Shown: positions 51,902 through 61,823, counted from the stretch's first letter. The stretch is 64,000 bases of DNA from Lachnospiraceae bacterium (GCA_017622795.1 JAGAQI010000079.1:1-64000), one strand, 5' to 3'. Program-made: numbers and translations. The notes: generated by a model from the letters alone, not told the origin.

Positions 51902-52549
51902 TTATAGTGACACGATGATCCGTGCCATATCTTCTACTGTTTCTGCAATGTAGGCCGCACCGGCGGTTTCTAATTCTTCTCTGTCTCCAAAGCCGTACAG
52001 AACACCCATACACTTTAGTCCGCACTTTGCAGCACCAATTACATCAAATTTACGGTCACCTACCATCAGCACATCGGAAAGGGCGGTAATACCCTGCTTT
52101 TCCAGTGCGTAACGGATTACCTCATCCTTTTCGTTGCGGCTGGCATCATCATTAGAACCGCAAATGTCGTCAAAATAGACATCCAGTCCGAAATGTGCCA
52201 ATATCTTTTTCGCCATGTGCTCCGGCTTGGAAGTGGCAACAATCAGTACCTTTCCGGCATCCTTCAAGGTTTTTAAAGCATGTTCCATGCCTGCATAAAC
52301 CACATTTTCAAACATACCGGTTGGGATAAAGCGTTCTCTGTATTTTGCCACAGCCAGCTCAGCTTTTTCTTCATCAAAGCCAAAGCCGTCCATAAAGCTT
52401 TTTCTGAGCGGCGGGCCGATAAACTGCTCTAACTCTGCTCTGCTTTCCACTTTAATGCCAAAGTGGTTTAACGCATATTCGAAGCATTTTGTGATGCCCT
52501 CAGCAGGATTCGTGATAGTGCCGTCTAAATCCAACAAAATATATTTCAT
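51902..52549 (-). CDS. HAD-family phosphatase (phosphoglycolate-phosphatase-like)
   Basis: This 215-residue protein starts KYILLDLDGT with D7 and D9 as the nucleophile pair, then STSK-type motif II (VATSKPEHM) and motif IV GDRKFD. The cap type fits Gph/PGP-like phosphatases. It lies 9 bp after the phosphoglucomutase gene and is probably co-transcribed. The substrate is probably a small sugar phosphate. Confidence 0.85.
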   Translation of the reverse strand: MKYILLDLDGTITNPAEGITKCFEYALNHFGIKVESRAELEQFIGPPLRKSFMDGFGFDEEKAELAVAKYRERFIPTGMFENVVYAGMEHALKTLKDAGKVLIVATSKPEHMAKKILAHFGLDVYFDDICGSNDDASRNEKDEVIRYALEKQGITALSDVLMVGDRKFDVIGAAKCGLKCMGVLYGFGDREELETAGAAYIAETVEDMARIIVSL

Positions 52550-52558
52550 TACAACCTC

Positions 52559-54289
52559 TTAGAATGCATTAATCATATCATTTACGCTGTCTGCCATAGC
52601 CTTTGCCTTAGCATCCGCATCTTCTAAGGAAGTGCCAACCACACCGTAGTACAGCTTAATCTTAGGCTCTGTACCGGACGGACGAACACAAATCCAGGTG
52701 TTGTTTTCCATTTCGAAGTAGAGTACGTTGGAAGCCGGAAGACCGGTTGGAGTAACTTCACCGGTAGCCAGGTTCTTGATTGTATCCCTCTTGTAGTCGC
52801 GGATAGCGGTAATCTTGCAGCCGCCAACTTCTGCCGGCGGATTCTCACGAAGAGAAGTCATGATGCTCTGAATCTTATCCAGACCTTCGATACCCTTCAT
52901 AGTAACGGATACGATGCCGTCCTTATAGTAGCCGTAACGGTCATATAAAGCAATCATAGCATCCCATAAGGTCATGTTCTTTGTCTTATAGTAAGCTGCT
53001 GCTTCGCAAAGAGCCATAGTAGCAACGATAGCGTCTTTATCTCTTGCATGGTCGCCGATTAAGCAGCCATAACTTTCTTCGAAACCGAACAGATAAGTGC
53101 CTGTGCCCTTCTGCTCGAACTCAAGCATCTTCTGACCGATGAACTTAAAGCCGGTTAAGCACTCGTAAAGAGCAATGCCGTAGTACTTAGCGATTGCCTT
53201 TGCCATATCGGTGGAAACGATGGTTTCAATTAATGCACCGTCTGCAGGGAGACCGCGAAGTTCCTTCATCTGACCGATTTCGTAGTCAGCAAGGAGACAT
53301 CCGGACATATTACCAGTTAAGGAAATATATTCACCGGACTTAGTATCCTTTACATAAACACCGAGACGGTCTGCGTCAGGGTCATTCGCTAAAACTAAGT
53401 CTGCATCTACTTCCTTCGCAAGCTTTAAGCCAAGAGCAAATGCTTCTGCTGCTTCCGGATTTGGATAGCTTACGGTTGGGAAGTTACCATCCGGTAATTC
53501 CTGTTCCTTAACTACATATACGTTTTCAAAACCAAGCTCTGCTAAAACTCTTCTTACCGGAACATTACCTGTGCCGTGAAGTGGTGTGTAAACAATCTTT
53601 AATTCCTTTGCCATTGCCTTGATGCAATCCGGGCGAAGAACCAGTTTCTTTAAGGTTTCAATGTACTTATCATCAATTTCCTTGCCGATCACATGATAAA
53701 GACCTGCTGCCACAGCGTCAGCCTCAGACATAGTCTTAACATTAGCAAAGTCAGTAACTGCCTTAACTTCTTTTAAGATCTCCACATCGTGAGGAGGGGT
53801 AATCTGTGCGCCGTCTTCCCAGTATGCCTTGTAACCGTTATATTCCGGCGGATTGTGGCTGGCTGTAATATTAACACCTGCTACACATCCTAATTCCCGA
53901 AGTGCAAAGGATAATTCCGGAGTAGGACGGAGGCTCTCAAAAATATACACAGGAATACCGTTTGCGCAGAGGCAAAGTGCAGTTTCCTTTGCAAATTCAG
54001 GAGACATACGGCGGGAGTCAAATGCAATTGCAACACCCTTGTCCTGCTTGCCGGCACGGATGATGTAATTTGCCAGACCCTGGGTAGCCTTACGAACGGT
54101 ATAGATGTTCATACGGTTGATACCTGCACCGATGATGCCGCGAAGACCGCCGGTACCGAACTCTAACTCGGTATAGAAACGCTCCTTGATTTCTTTTTCG
54201 TCATCTTTAATGCTTTCTAACTCTTTCTTTGTTTCTGCGTCGAAGTATGGATTGCTTAACCATTCTTCATACATTTTCTTGTAGTCCAT
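52559..54289 (-). CDS. Phospho-sugar mutase (phosphoglucomutase/phosphomannomutase)
   Basis: This 576-residue protein has the four domains of alpha-D-phosphohexomutases. The phosphoserine loop is TASHNPPEYNG near 141, the Mg loop DPDADRLG near 301, the sugar loop EESYG near 405 and the phosphate loop RPSGTEPK near 533. It should interconvert glucose-1-P and glucose-6-P, feeding UDP-glucose for EPS. ATG 54289 has GAGGAGG just upstream; an earlier ATG lies in the ribosome site. Confidence 0.92.
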   Translation of the reverse strand: MDYKKMYEEWLSNPYFDAETKKELESIKDDEKEIKERFYTELEFGTGGLRGIIGAGINRMNIYTVRKATQGLANYIIRAGKQDKGVAIAFDSRRMSPEFAKETALCLCANGIPVYIFESLRPTPELSFALRELGCVAGVNITASHNPPEYNGYKAYWEDGAQITPPHDVEILKEVKAVTDFANVKTMSEADAVAAGLYHVIGKEIDDKYIETLKKLVLRPDCIKAMAKELKIVYTPLHGTGNVPVRRVLAELGFENVYVVKEQELPDGNFPTVSYPNPEAAEAFALGLKLAKEVDADLVLANDPDADRLGVYVKDTKSGEYISLTGNMSGCLLADYEIGQMKELRGLPADGALIETIVSTDMAKAIAKYYGIALYECLTGFKFIGQKMLEFEQKGTGTYLFGFEESYGCLIGDHARDKDAIVATMALCEAAAYYKTKNMTLWDAMIALYDRYGYYKDGIVSVTMKGIEGLDKIQSIMTSLRENPPAEVGGCKITAIRDYKRDTIKNLATGEVTPTGLPASNVLYFEMENNTWICVRPSGTEPKIKLYYGVVGTSLEDADAKAKAMADSVNDMINAF

Positions 54290-54392
54290 GATAATCCTCC
54301 TCATATGAAAAGTTTTATTTAGTGCTGATATAAACAGGTCATAAACCCAGTTGTATACATTTTACCATTTTATGAACTAATTCGCAACATAT

Positions 54393-55892
54393 TTAATCAA
54401 TCCAGCTGAAGTTATAGTAGGAATCTTCCCCGTTATCGGTTTCGGAGCAGTTAAAGTTCTTTACGCCGCCATCAGTACGGATTACCGTAATTACATAGGA
54501 GCCGATAATCTTCTCAAAATCCATCGGTGCGGTACCGAGGTAAGTTCCGTCCAAATAAATTTCAGCGCCGCTTGGTCCCAAAATATAAATGGCATTATTT
54601 AAATTCAGGTTATAGCCCATATTGGTAACAGAAACACTGGTCATTATATCGGATAATCCATTATCATTTCCGGATGTGTTCCCTGTATTCTCGCCCGTAT
54701 TGTTATCGTTAGTGCCACTATCCGGAGTATCGTCATCCGTATCACCAGTTTCCGGTTCCTGCGGGTCTGTGGTAGTATCCTCATTATCATCCGGACTGTT
54801 TTCCTCCGTTTTCTGCTCAATCAGAAAAACAGATAGGCTTTGCTTTGGCTGGTCAATCAGCACAGTAGCATTATAAGAAACATATCCGCCTTCGGAAAAT
54901 TCAAACCGGTAAGTACCGTATTCCAGTTCCACACCATCGGTATATACCGTCTTTACACCATCGATGTAAAGGTCTGCTCCCAACGGGTCAATATGAATGG
55001 TCAGCCAGCCTTTCTTAATCGGACCGCTTCCGTATTCAAACACATCGAACACCGCTGTGCTGTCCCTGGCAACCGTAACGGTTTCCGTTCCTTCGTATTC
55101 ACCGCACTCCACCGTTACCGGATAGGTACCCTCCCTTACCAGATAATTGGAAACCTCTGTAATGGTATCGATTCTGGTGCTGCCGATGGTAATCACACCA
55201 CCTACAAAATCCTCATGATTTTTCAGTGAAATATATCCGTGTCCTTTGGTTACCACAATTTCATAGATAGTTTGTCCGACACCCCGGATTGTCAGAATAT
55301 CTACCGTCGGCTGGATATCACCCAAAGTTATCTGCTTTCCGTTACTCATAACGCAAATACCCTCGGTATAACGGTAATTTTGTCCGCGGAAGGAGATTTT
55401 ATCTTGGGCAATCGTCATATAATCCACTCCCGTTTTTTCCCAAACAGAAGTATCTTTCGGCTTTTCCCGTCGGTCTACTGCCTCACAGGCGGTGGAAATC
55501 CATTCCTCTTTTGTATTTATGGTGAATCTGTACAAACCACCTTTTTCTAATTGTGATGCGGCCTGCTGGATACCGTATCCGTCATAAAACGTGGTTGCTC
55601 CGGTATACACCAGCTTTTCCTGCTCTTCTGCCTCCACATTATAGACAGTAATCATTTTCACTTCCGTATCCACATCAAGTACTACCGCCAGTTTTTCTTC
55701 CTCTGTCACCCGGGAAATTGCTTCTGTAGGTGTTACCGTTGCCGCTACCGTGCCTGGATTCTTTTTCTTCGGTTTCTCCTCCGGAAGAAAGAGCAGTGCC
55801 GTACTAAGCAGCATAAGCAGAATCAAAGTAAGCATCATTGCGATTGCTCCGCTTTGACTTCGTTTTTTCCGATTTCTCCTTTGTTCTGTCAT
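54393..55892 (-). CDS. Membrane-anchored PEGA-domain protein
   Basis: This 499-residue protein has an N-terminal anchor (about 18-36), several beta-rich parts and two PEGA-like segments: DPLGADLYIDGVKT near 300 and PSGAEIYLDGTYLGTAP near 450. A very acidic Asp/Thr/Asn-rich linker (about 370-420) joins them. PEGA domains occur in surface proteins, often near kinases and S-layers; no enzyme is visible. The role is unknown. Confidence 0.8.
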   Translation of the reverse strand: MTEQRRNRKKRSQSGAIAMMLTLILLMLLSTALLFLPEEKPKKKNPGTVAATVTPTEAISRVTEEEKLAVVLDVDTEVKMITVYNVEAEEQEKLVYTGATTFYDGYGIQQAASQLEKGGLYRFTINTKEEWISTACEAVDRREKPKDTSVWEKTGVDYMTIAQDKISFRGQNYRYTEGICVMSNGKQITLGDIQPTVDILTIRGVGQTIYEIVVTKGHGYISLKNHEDFVGGVITIGSTRIDTITEVSNYLVREGTYPVTVECGEYEGTETVTVARDSTAVFDVFEYGSGPIKKGWLTIHIDPLGADLYIDGVKTVYTDGVELEYGTYRFEFSEGGYVSYNATVLIDQPKQSLSVFLIEQKTEENSPDDNEDTTTDPQEPETGDTDDDTPDSGTNDNNTGENTGNTSGNDNGLSDIMTSVSVTNMGYNLNLNNAIYILGPSGAEIYLDGTYLGTAPMDFEKIIGSYVITVIRTDGGVKNFNCSETDNGEDSYYNFSWID

Positions 55893-55922
55893 TGGCAGTC
55901 TTTGCTCCTCTCCTTAGATGTT

Positions 55923-56915
55923 TTATGTAAATAAATATTTTAGACTTGCGCTTTTTTTCTCAGCCTGTTCCATGGTTTGCAACAGTTTCTGCATATTTTT
56001 TTCCGGAATCCAGGATTTACGGTTATTATAATATTGGTTTGCTACTTTCCAAAATTTCTCCGGATAAGAAAGCATCAGATACAATAACTTACGATCCATT
56101 TCAGTCATTGGATGGATACTGTGATATTCCCGCAGCATTTCTTCCCCCAAGGTAATATCCCACTCCCACTTTTCCATCATTTTGCGGAACAATAAATAAA
56201 AATCCTGGACTTGAATGCCGGTAACCGCTTTATCAAACCCGGTAACCGCCATGCGGTTATCTCCTAACAGCAACACACTGTGATGAGTAAAATTTCCATG
56301 CAGCATACTGCCCTTTGCTACTTTTTCGTTGTAATACTTTTCATAGTCAGACAAATCCAACTGTCGGGCAGTCTGCTCAGCGCAAGAGTACAGGCTGTCA
56401 AACTGAGTTAAAAAATTTTGTTCAAAAGTGTTTTTCTGCTTTTTAGACCTGATATAGGTCCGCACCCGGCGCAATTCCTTATTCCTGCGCTCCAACACTT
56501 CCGGAAGCTTAGGTTGCAGACAGAAGCCTTTTTCCTCTTCCGTCAACTTTAATCCCTCCATACAATTATGAAGCCTCGCTAATGTTGCTACCGTATCCAA
56601 CACTTGTTTGAAATCATATGCATTACACTCTTCTCCGTAAAACCAATTTTTCATAACAAACCACTCGTTATATGGTCCCTGCACTAAAAAATTCTGTTCC
56701 CGGTTCGGAATATATAGGTCAAGTTCCGCAAACCCCTGCTCTGCTGCAAACTGTTTGACCTTTTGTTCAAATTTTACTTTACCCTCACTGTACGCACAGC
56801 TTCCGAGATTTTTTAATCCCCTGTCTGTTTCTAATATCCAGGATCCTTTGACACGGCCGGCTCTGTATACCTTTAAATCGTATTGTGCCAGCATATCCGC
56901 AATTTTTTCTTCCAT
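55923..56915 (-). CDS. CotS-like probable pseudokinase
   Basis: This 330-residue protein resembles spore-coat kinases of the CotS/YutH/YsxE type (aminoglycoside-phosphotransferase fold). The catalytic loop, usually HGDxxxxN, reads HGNFTHHS, so both the catalytic Asp and the metal-binding Asn are missing; the later GFDKA keeps an Asp. It is probably a pseudokinase. ATG 56915 has GGAGGG upstream. The gene ends 30 bp from the PEGA gene on the same strand. Confidence 0.72.
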   Translation of the reverse strand: MEEKIADMLAQYDLKVYRAGRVKGSWILETDRGLKNLGSCAYSEGKVKFEQKVKQFAAEQGFAELDLYIPNREQNFLVQGPYNEWFVMKNWFYGEECNAYDFKQVLDTVATLARLHNCMEGLKLTEEEKGFCLQPKLPEVLERRNKELRRVRTYIRSKKQKNTFEQNFLTQFDSLYSCAEQTARQLDLSDYEKYYNEKVAKGSMLHGNFTHHSVLLLGDNRMAVTGFDKAVTGIQVQDFYLLFRKMMEKWEWDITLGEEMLREYHSIHPMTEMDRKLLYLMLSYPEKFWKVANQYYNNRKSWIPEKNMQKLLQTMEQAEKKSASLKYLFT

Positions 56916-56976
56916 ACTCCCTCCGACCAAAATCATACTCTTTAGAGTTTATGTATTCGAAGGAAGGGTTATGACT

Positions 56977-58350
56977 CTACTGCATATATTGTTTTGCTGC
57001 CTGCAACAAACTTTCTCGCCGGTTCAATTCGGGTGCATCTAAAACCATCTGCAGCAACTGTTCCAAAACTTCTCCCAGCTGTTTTCCCGGCTTTGCCCCG
57101 GATTCGATTAAATCTTTTCCGTTCACCGCCAACTGTTTTAATGAAACGCAATCATTCCGGTGTATTACCTCCCGGTAAAGCTTCTTTGTTTCTTCTAATG
57201 CCTGTAATTTATGCTCCAATAAAGCCGGATTTTGGGACAGAATATCTGCCTGCTGCAGTTCCCATAAATACTCCATCAAATCCGCTCCGAGCCGGTGCAT
57301 CATATGACGCATGGCAGCCAGGTTTTCTTCCCTGTTTTCCGATAACGTAATATATTGGTCATGGGCTGCCACCAGCCGTACCACAAAATCTGTTGTCTCA
57401 TTATCAAATTTCAAACGCCGCATTACTTCTTTTGCCTTTTTTGCGCCCACCTCCGCATGCTTTGGGAAATGCTGTACTCCACGGCTGTCCGTTACCTGCA
57501 TTCCCGGTTTTGCAACATCATGCAGTAACGCGGCAAAACGTAAAATCTGCAGTTCCTTTTTGTCCCATTCTCCATTGATGCCTATCTGCTTTAAAACATT
57601 TAATGTATGCACACCCACATTATGCAACTGATTTCCGTTCTTCTGCTCTGTTACAAGCATAGCATCAAATTCAGGCAGAACAATTTTTGTAATACCGTTT
57701 TGTTGCATCCACAACAACCGGTCCGGATGTGCAGACAATAAAAGCTTTGTCAATTCCACACGGATTCGTTCTGCGCTGATTTTTTTTAAATTTTCCGCAC
57801 GCTCCGCAGCAGCAATCCTTGTATGCTCTTCGATGGAAAAACCGAGCTGCGCAGAAAAGCGGAACGCTCTCATAATACGTAGGGCATCTTCATCAAAACG
57901 GTCTCCCGCCACACCCACACAACGGATAATTTTATTCTCTAAGTCCTTTACTCCGCCAAAAATATCCACCATTCCGGTCTGCTCATTATAGGCCATGGCA
58001 TTGATAGTAAAATCCCGGCGCTTTAAATCTTCCTCCAGATTTTTGGTAAACAATACTTCTTTGGGATGTCTGCCGTCCTCATACTCACCGTCAATACGGT
58101 AGGTTGTAACTTCAAAACCTTCCTTATCCAGCATTACCGTGACAGTGCCGTGCTGGATACCGGTATCAATCGTACGACGGAACAAAGCTTTTACCTCATA
58201 CGGACTGGCTGATGTGGTAATATCCCAGTCATCTGCCTCTCTTCCAAGCAAAGAATCCCTGACACAGCCTCCTACTGCATATGCTTCATACCCGTGTGCC
58301 AGCAAGGTTTCGATAATCATATTCACTTTTTCCGGCACCTGGATGTTCAT
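56977..58350 (-). CDS. cca: CCA tRNA nucleotidyltransferase with HD domain
   Basis: This 457-residue protein is a class II CCA-adding enzyme: GGCVRDSLLG near 28-37, DDWDI metal site near 40, RRDFTINAMA near 112 and an HD domain (LLHDVAKPG) near 270. It adds or repairs the CCA end of tRNAs and may hydrolyse cyclic phosphate through the HD domain. A full-length match with no defect. Confidence 0.93.
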   Translation of the reverse strand: MNIQVPEKVNMIIETLLAHGYEAYAVGGCVRDSLLGREADDWDITTSASPYEVKALFRRTIDTGIQHGTVTVMLDKEGFEVTTYRIDGEYEDGRHPKEVLFTKNLEEDLKRRDFTINAMAYNEQTGMVDIFGGVKDLENKIIRCVGVAGDRFDEDALRIMRAFRFSAQLGFSIEEHTRIAAAERAENLKKISAERIRVELTKLLLSAHPDRLLWMQQNGITKIVLPEFDAMLVTEQKNGNQLHNVGVHTLNVLKQIGINGEWDKKELQILRFAALLHDVAKPGMQVTDSRGVQHFPKHAEVGAKKAKEVMRRLKFDNETTDFVVRLVAAHDQYITLSENREENLAAMRHMMHRLGADLMEYLWELQQADILSQNPALLEHKLQALEETKKLYREVIHRNDCVSLKQLAVNGKDLIESGAKPGKQLGEVLEQLLQMVLDAPELNRRESLLQAAKQYMQ

Positions 58351-58438
58351 GGGACGGGCTCCTTTTTACTACGTTATTATTTTTTTATTGTACCATACAA
58401 GAAGCCAGCCCGCAAGGTAGGGAATTTTAGTTGTGGAT

Positions 58439-58466
58439 TTTACATCTCGCAAAATTATGGTATAAT
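58439..58466 (+). promoter_or_regulatory. Promoter of the GNAT gene
   Basis: TTTACA (58439-58444), 16 bp, TATAAT (58461-58466), about 38 bp before the ATG. Confidence 0.65.
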
Positions 58467-58503
58467 TGTATATAATTTTACAATACGGGAGAATAGATAA
58501 CCA

Positions 58504-59277
58504 ATGATAAAAAAAGTAACCAACACAAAAACTGTAGAATATCTTTTTTCCGCTTGGCAGGAAACCTGCATCTGGTCGGCCCTGCAGGGCATTATGGGCG
58601 ATATCTACGCAGAAGATACAGAAAATCCCGACGCTGCCATGGTAATCCTTGGAGACTTCTGCTTTCTTGCCGGAACTCCAAGCGCAGAGCTGGTAGCCTT
58701 TAAACCGACCACATATAAGAAAAACTACATTATCATGGTGCCGGAAAACGCCGCATGGTCTACATTAATTGAAACCCATTATAAAGACGGTGCGGAAAAA
58801 AACTTCCGCTATGCCATCAAAAAGAATGCAGGGAACTTCAATAAAGAAAAGCTGGAACAGGCAGTGGCAACCGTGCCGGAAGGATTAGAACTGCAAATGA
58901 TTGACGAAACACTTTACAATGCCTGCCTCAAAAAAGACTGGAGCGAGGATTTTGTGTCCAATTATAAAGACTATGCCATGTTCGAAGAGCTTGGTCTTGG
59001 TGCTCTGATGGTAAAAAAAGACACCGGTGAGATTGTTGCCGGTGCCTCTTCTTACTCCACTTATAATGATGGGATTGAAATCGAAATTGTTACCAGGGAG
59101 GACTATCGCAAGCAGGGTCTTGCCTACCGCTGTGCATCCAAACTAATTCTGGAGTGTTTAAAACGTAACCTGTACCCAAGCTGGGATGCCAGAACCAAAA
59201 TTTCCGTGGCACTGGCAGAGAAGCTGGGGTATGAGTATAGTCATGAGTATGTGGCGTATGAAATAACAAATTACTAG
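58504..59277 (+). CDS. GNAT-family N-acetyltransferase
   Basis: This 257-residue protein has a C-terminal GNAT domain (about 140-257) with the acetyl-CoA-binding segment REDYRKQGLAYRCAS near 198. The N-terminal half is a helper domain as in the GNAT_acetyltran family (PF12746). The substrate is unknown. Its end overlaps the convergent DnaB-like gene by 4 bp. Confidence 0.83.
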   Translation: MIKKVTNTKTVEYLFSAWQETCIWSALQGIMGDIYAEDTENPDAAMVILGDFCFLAGTPSAELVAFKPTTYKKNYIIMVPENAAWSTLIETHYKDGAEKNFRYAIKKNAGNFNKEKLEQAVATVPEGLELQMIDETLYNACLKKDWSEDFVSNYKDYAMFEELGLGALMVKKDTGEIVAGASSYSTYNDGIEIEIVTREDYRKQGLAYRCASKLILECLKRNLYPSWDARTKISVALAEKLGYEYSHEYVAYEITNY

Positions 59278-59906
59278 GAATGTTGTTTTGCAATAATGAT
59301 TTCAGCAATGCCCGACTCTTCCGTATCCGGGTAATAATATTCATCCCGGTAAAGAAACAGGATCACATCTGCCTCCGGCTCAATGATTTTGTATTCCGGA
59401 AGGTCAGACAGTATCGGACGCTTATCCGAACGCTGTTCTACGGTACGGCTCAACTGGGACAATGCAATAACTGTCACATCCAGTTCTTTTGCCAATACTT
59501 TTAAAGTACCAGAAATCTCAGAAATTTCCTGCTGACGGGACTTTGGTTCCCTATCAATAGCCATTAACTGTAAATAGTCGATGATAACCAAATCAAGACC
59601 CTTCTCTTGTTTTACTTTACGGCATTTAGCGCATAGCTCCGAAACAGAAATCCCCGGTGTGTCGTCGACAATTAACGGTGACTCACCGATGGATTCTGCA
59701 TTTTCCATAGCAAGCAACCGTTTTACTAAACTCTCCGTGCTCATTTCCAGAGAGAAGTAAACCGTTGGAACCTTGGAGCTTATCGAACTCTGTGTTACCA
59801 GTTTTAATGCAAAAGTAGTCTTCCCCATGCCGGGACGGGCTGCCAGGATAACAAAATCCTGTTTTTTCAAATCAAATGAATTTTTCTCAGAACACTGATT
59901 ACTCAT
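59274..59906 (-). CDS. Trimmed DnaB-like ATPase (RecA-fold domain only)
   Basis: This 210-residue protein matches only the C-terminal ATPase of replicative helicase DnaB: Walker A ARPGMGKTTFA near 28, LEMSTESLVKRLL, Walker B LVIIDYLQL near 109 and FLYRDEYY near 183. The N-terminal domain is missing, about 35 residues between motifs 1a and 2 appear deleted, and it stops at IIIAKQHS where DnaB continues. ATG 59906 has AGAGG upstream. It could be a stand-alone ATPase or a decayed helicase copy. Confidence 0.72.
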   Translation of the reverse strand: MSNQCSEKNSFDLKKQDFVILAARPGMGKTTFALKLVTQSSISSKVPTVYFSLEMSTESLVKRLLAMENAESIGESPLIVDDTPGISVSELCAKCRKVKQEKGLDLVIIDYLQLMAIDREPKSRQQEISEISGTLKVLAKELDVTVIALSQLSRTVEQRSDKRPILSDLPEYKIIEPEADVILFLYRDEYYYPDTEESGIAEIIIAKQHS

Positions 59907-59957
59907 TAGCACACCTCTTAAAAATTAGTTTATTGCGCGGCTTTCTAACCTTGTCCT

Positions 59958-59993
59958 GATGATATCATCCTGTTATCTGCAAATTTGCAGATA
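59958..59993. promoter_or_regulatory. Two adjacent perfect palindromes upstream of the DnaB-like gene
   Basis: GATGATATCATC (59958-59969) and TATCTGCAAATTTGCAGATA (59974-59993) are perfect 12- and 20-bp palindromes 4 bp apart, about 55 bp upstream of the DnaB-like start and next to the proS terminator. They may be protein-binding sites. Confidence 0.4.
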
Positions 59994-59996
59994 CAC

Positions 59997-60060
59997 AAAA
60001 AAAGACATATACGGCTTCACGGACGACTTTATTGTCTATGAGTGCCTATATGTCTTTTTT
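59997..60060 (-). terminator. Terminator of proS
   Basis: AAAAAAGACATATA and TATATGTCTTTTTT form a 14-bp stem with inner GGC/GCC pairs and a large loop. On the minus strand the T-run follows just after the proS stop region. Confidence 0.8.
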
Positions 60061-60094
60061 GTACATGTCCTAAGGACGCTTGTGTCAATTCAAA

Positions 60095-61528
60095 TTAGTA
60101 TGCCTTGCCCCAGTAAACCAGCTTCTTAGCCGGCTTGCCGCAGCATACGCAAGTGTCTGCGATTGTTTCCTGCGCAAATGGCATACAGCGGGAAGTGATT
60201 CCTGCGGTTTCCTTTAAGCTGTCTTCGCAGGCTCTGTCGCCGCACCACATAGCACGGATGAAGCCAGGCTTGTTCGCAGCGATGTCAGCCATCTCTTCTG
60301 CGTTGTGAGCATCGTAGGTGTGCTCATCACGATGAACTCTGGCACGCTCTAACATTTCCTTCTGGATTCTTTCCAACAGCTTTGGAATTTCAGTTTCTAA
60401 ATCATCGATAGCAATAGCAACCTTCTCGCCGGTATCACGTCTTGCTACCATAGCCTGACCTGCTTCGATATCCTTTGGTCCGATTTCGATACGAACCGGA
60501 ACACCGCGCATCTCGTGCTCTGCAAACTTCCAGCCCGGGCTCTTGTCGGAATCGTCAACCTTAACTCTGCAGCCGCCAAGCTTTTCACGAATCTTGTCAG
60601 CGGTTTCCAAAACACCCTCTGCCTGCTGGCGAATTGGGATGATAACAACCTGAGTTGGTGCAATGGCAGGTGGCAGAACGAGACCATTGTTGTCACCGTG
60701 AACCATGATAACCGCACCGATGAGACGGGTGGTCATACCCCAGGATGTCTGATGTACGTACTGTAACTTGTTTTCCTTATCGGTATACTGAATGTCAAAT
60801 GCCTTAGCAAAACCGTCACCAAAGTTGTGGCTGGTACCGGACTGTAGTGCCTTACCGTCGTGCATGAGAGCTTCGATGGTGTAAGTAGCCTTTGCGCCGG
60901 CAAACTTTTCCTTATCGGTCTTCTGACCGCGAACCATAGGAATAGCAAGGGTATCTTCACAGAAATCTGCATACAGATTTAACATCTGGATGGTTCTCTC
61001 CTGAGCCTCTTCTGCGGTTGCATGAGCGGTATGACCTTCCTGCCACAAGAATTCCATGGAACGAAGGAACGGTCTTGTGGTCTTCTCCCAACGGACTACG
61101 GAACACCACTGGTTATATAACTTTGGTAAGTCTCTGTGGGACTCGATGATTCTGGAGTAGAAATCGCAGAACAGAGTCTCGGAGGTAGGTCTTACACACA
61201 TTCTCTCCTGCAGAGGCTCGTTTCCGCCGTGGGTAACCCATGCTACTTCCGGTGCGAAACCTTCTACATGATCCTTTTCCTTGTTTAAAAGACTTTCCGG
61301 AATGAACATTGGCATGTAAACATTCTCCACGCCGGTTGCCTTAAAACGGGCATCCAACTCCTTCTGGATTAACTCCCAGATAGCGTAACCGGTTGGGCGG
61401 ATAATCATACAACCCTTAATACCGGAATACTCAACTAATTCGGCTTTCTTCACAATGTCGGTATACCACTGTGCGAAATCCACGTCCATAGAGGTAATTG
61501 CCTCTACCTGCTTCTTTTCTTTAGCCAT
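60095..61528 (-). CDS. proS: Prolyl-tRNA synthetase, short (eukaryote-like) type
   Basis: This 477-residue class II synthetase is the ProS3/archaeal-type form, without the editing insert of long bacterial ProRS. Class II motifs are visible, for example the motif-2 loop [10 protein letters not shown], and the C-terminal zinc-binding part [10 protein letters not shown] ends in the typical Tyr. It charges tRNA-Pro. The ATG at 61528 has AAGGAGG upstream. A T-box leader (61824-62070) controls it. Confidence 0.93.
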   Translation of the reverse strand: MAKEKKQVEAITSMDVDFAQWYTDIVKKAELVEYSGIKGCMIIRPTGYAIWELIQKELDARFKATGVENVYMPMFIPESLLNKEKDHVEGFAPEVAWVTHGGNEPLQERMCVRPTSETLFCDFYSRIIESHRDLPKLYNQWCSVVRWEKTTRPFLRSMEFLWQEGHTAHATAEEAQERTIQMLNLYADFCEDTLAIPMVRGQKTDKEKFAGAKATYTIEALMHDGKALQSGTSHNFGDGFAKAFDIQYTDKENKLQYVHQTSWGMTTRLIGAVIMVHGDNNGLVLPPAIAPTQVVIIPIRQQAEGVLETADKIREKLGGCRVKVDDSDKSPGWKFAEHEMRGVPVRIEIGPKDIEAGQAMVARRDTGEKVAIAIDDLETEIPKLLERIQKEMLERARVHRDEHTYDAHNAEEMADIAANKPGFIRAMWCGDRACEDSLKETAGITSRCMPFAQETIADTCVCCGKPAKKLVYWGKAY

Positions 61529-61556
61529 GATAAAATCCTCCTTTTCTTTTTGGAAA

Positions 61557-61747
61557 GCGAAGTGTTTCAGGGAGATTTTTGTGAGTTTCTATATCCGTGT
61601 TCGTCTGACTCCTCCTACATCTGTTCGTCTATTGTCAAACATACGGAACAAATTCCGTCTGTTTGCCATAGCCGCACATCTGCAGGCTGAGATGCCGGAC
61701 ACTTGGACATAGAAATTCACAAAAACGCGAACCTGTAACACTTCCGC
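61557..61747. repeat. 191-bp inverted-repeat element in the proS leader
   Basis: Arms 61557-61596 and 61705-61747 match over about 35 of 42 positions, including TTTTTGTGAGTTTCTAT against its partner. Inside lies a hairpin with CAAACA/TGTTTG and ACGGAA/TTCCGT around a CAAA loop. It lies between the T-box terminator and the proS ribosome site and carries no gene. It looks like an inserted structured repeat, transcribed with proS. Confidence 0.65.
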
Positions 61748-61752
61748 TAAAA

Positions 61753-61809
61753 GAGAAACCTCCGGATTTTATCCTATCCGGGAAACCCGCTGCGCGGGTA
61801 AGGTTTCTC
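61753..61809 (-). other. Three-way-junction RNA structure or second terminator in the proS leader
   Basis: GAGAAACC (61753-61760) and GGTTTCTC (61802-61809) close a junction holding two hairpins, CCGGAT/ATCCGG and ACCCGC/GCGGGT. On the minus strand a short TTTT follows the closing stem, so it may act as a second, weaker terminator after the T-box. Confidence 0.55.
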
Positions 61810-61823
61810 TCCCGTAAATTTCA

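Noticed and set aside
59274..59906. Prophage or plasmid replication module
   Set aside because: No integrase, terminase, capsid, primase or attachment repeats accompany the DnaB-like gene.
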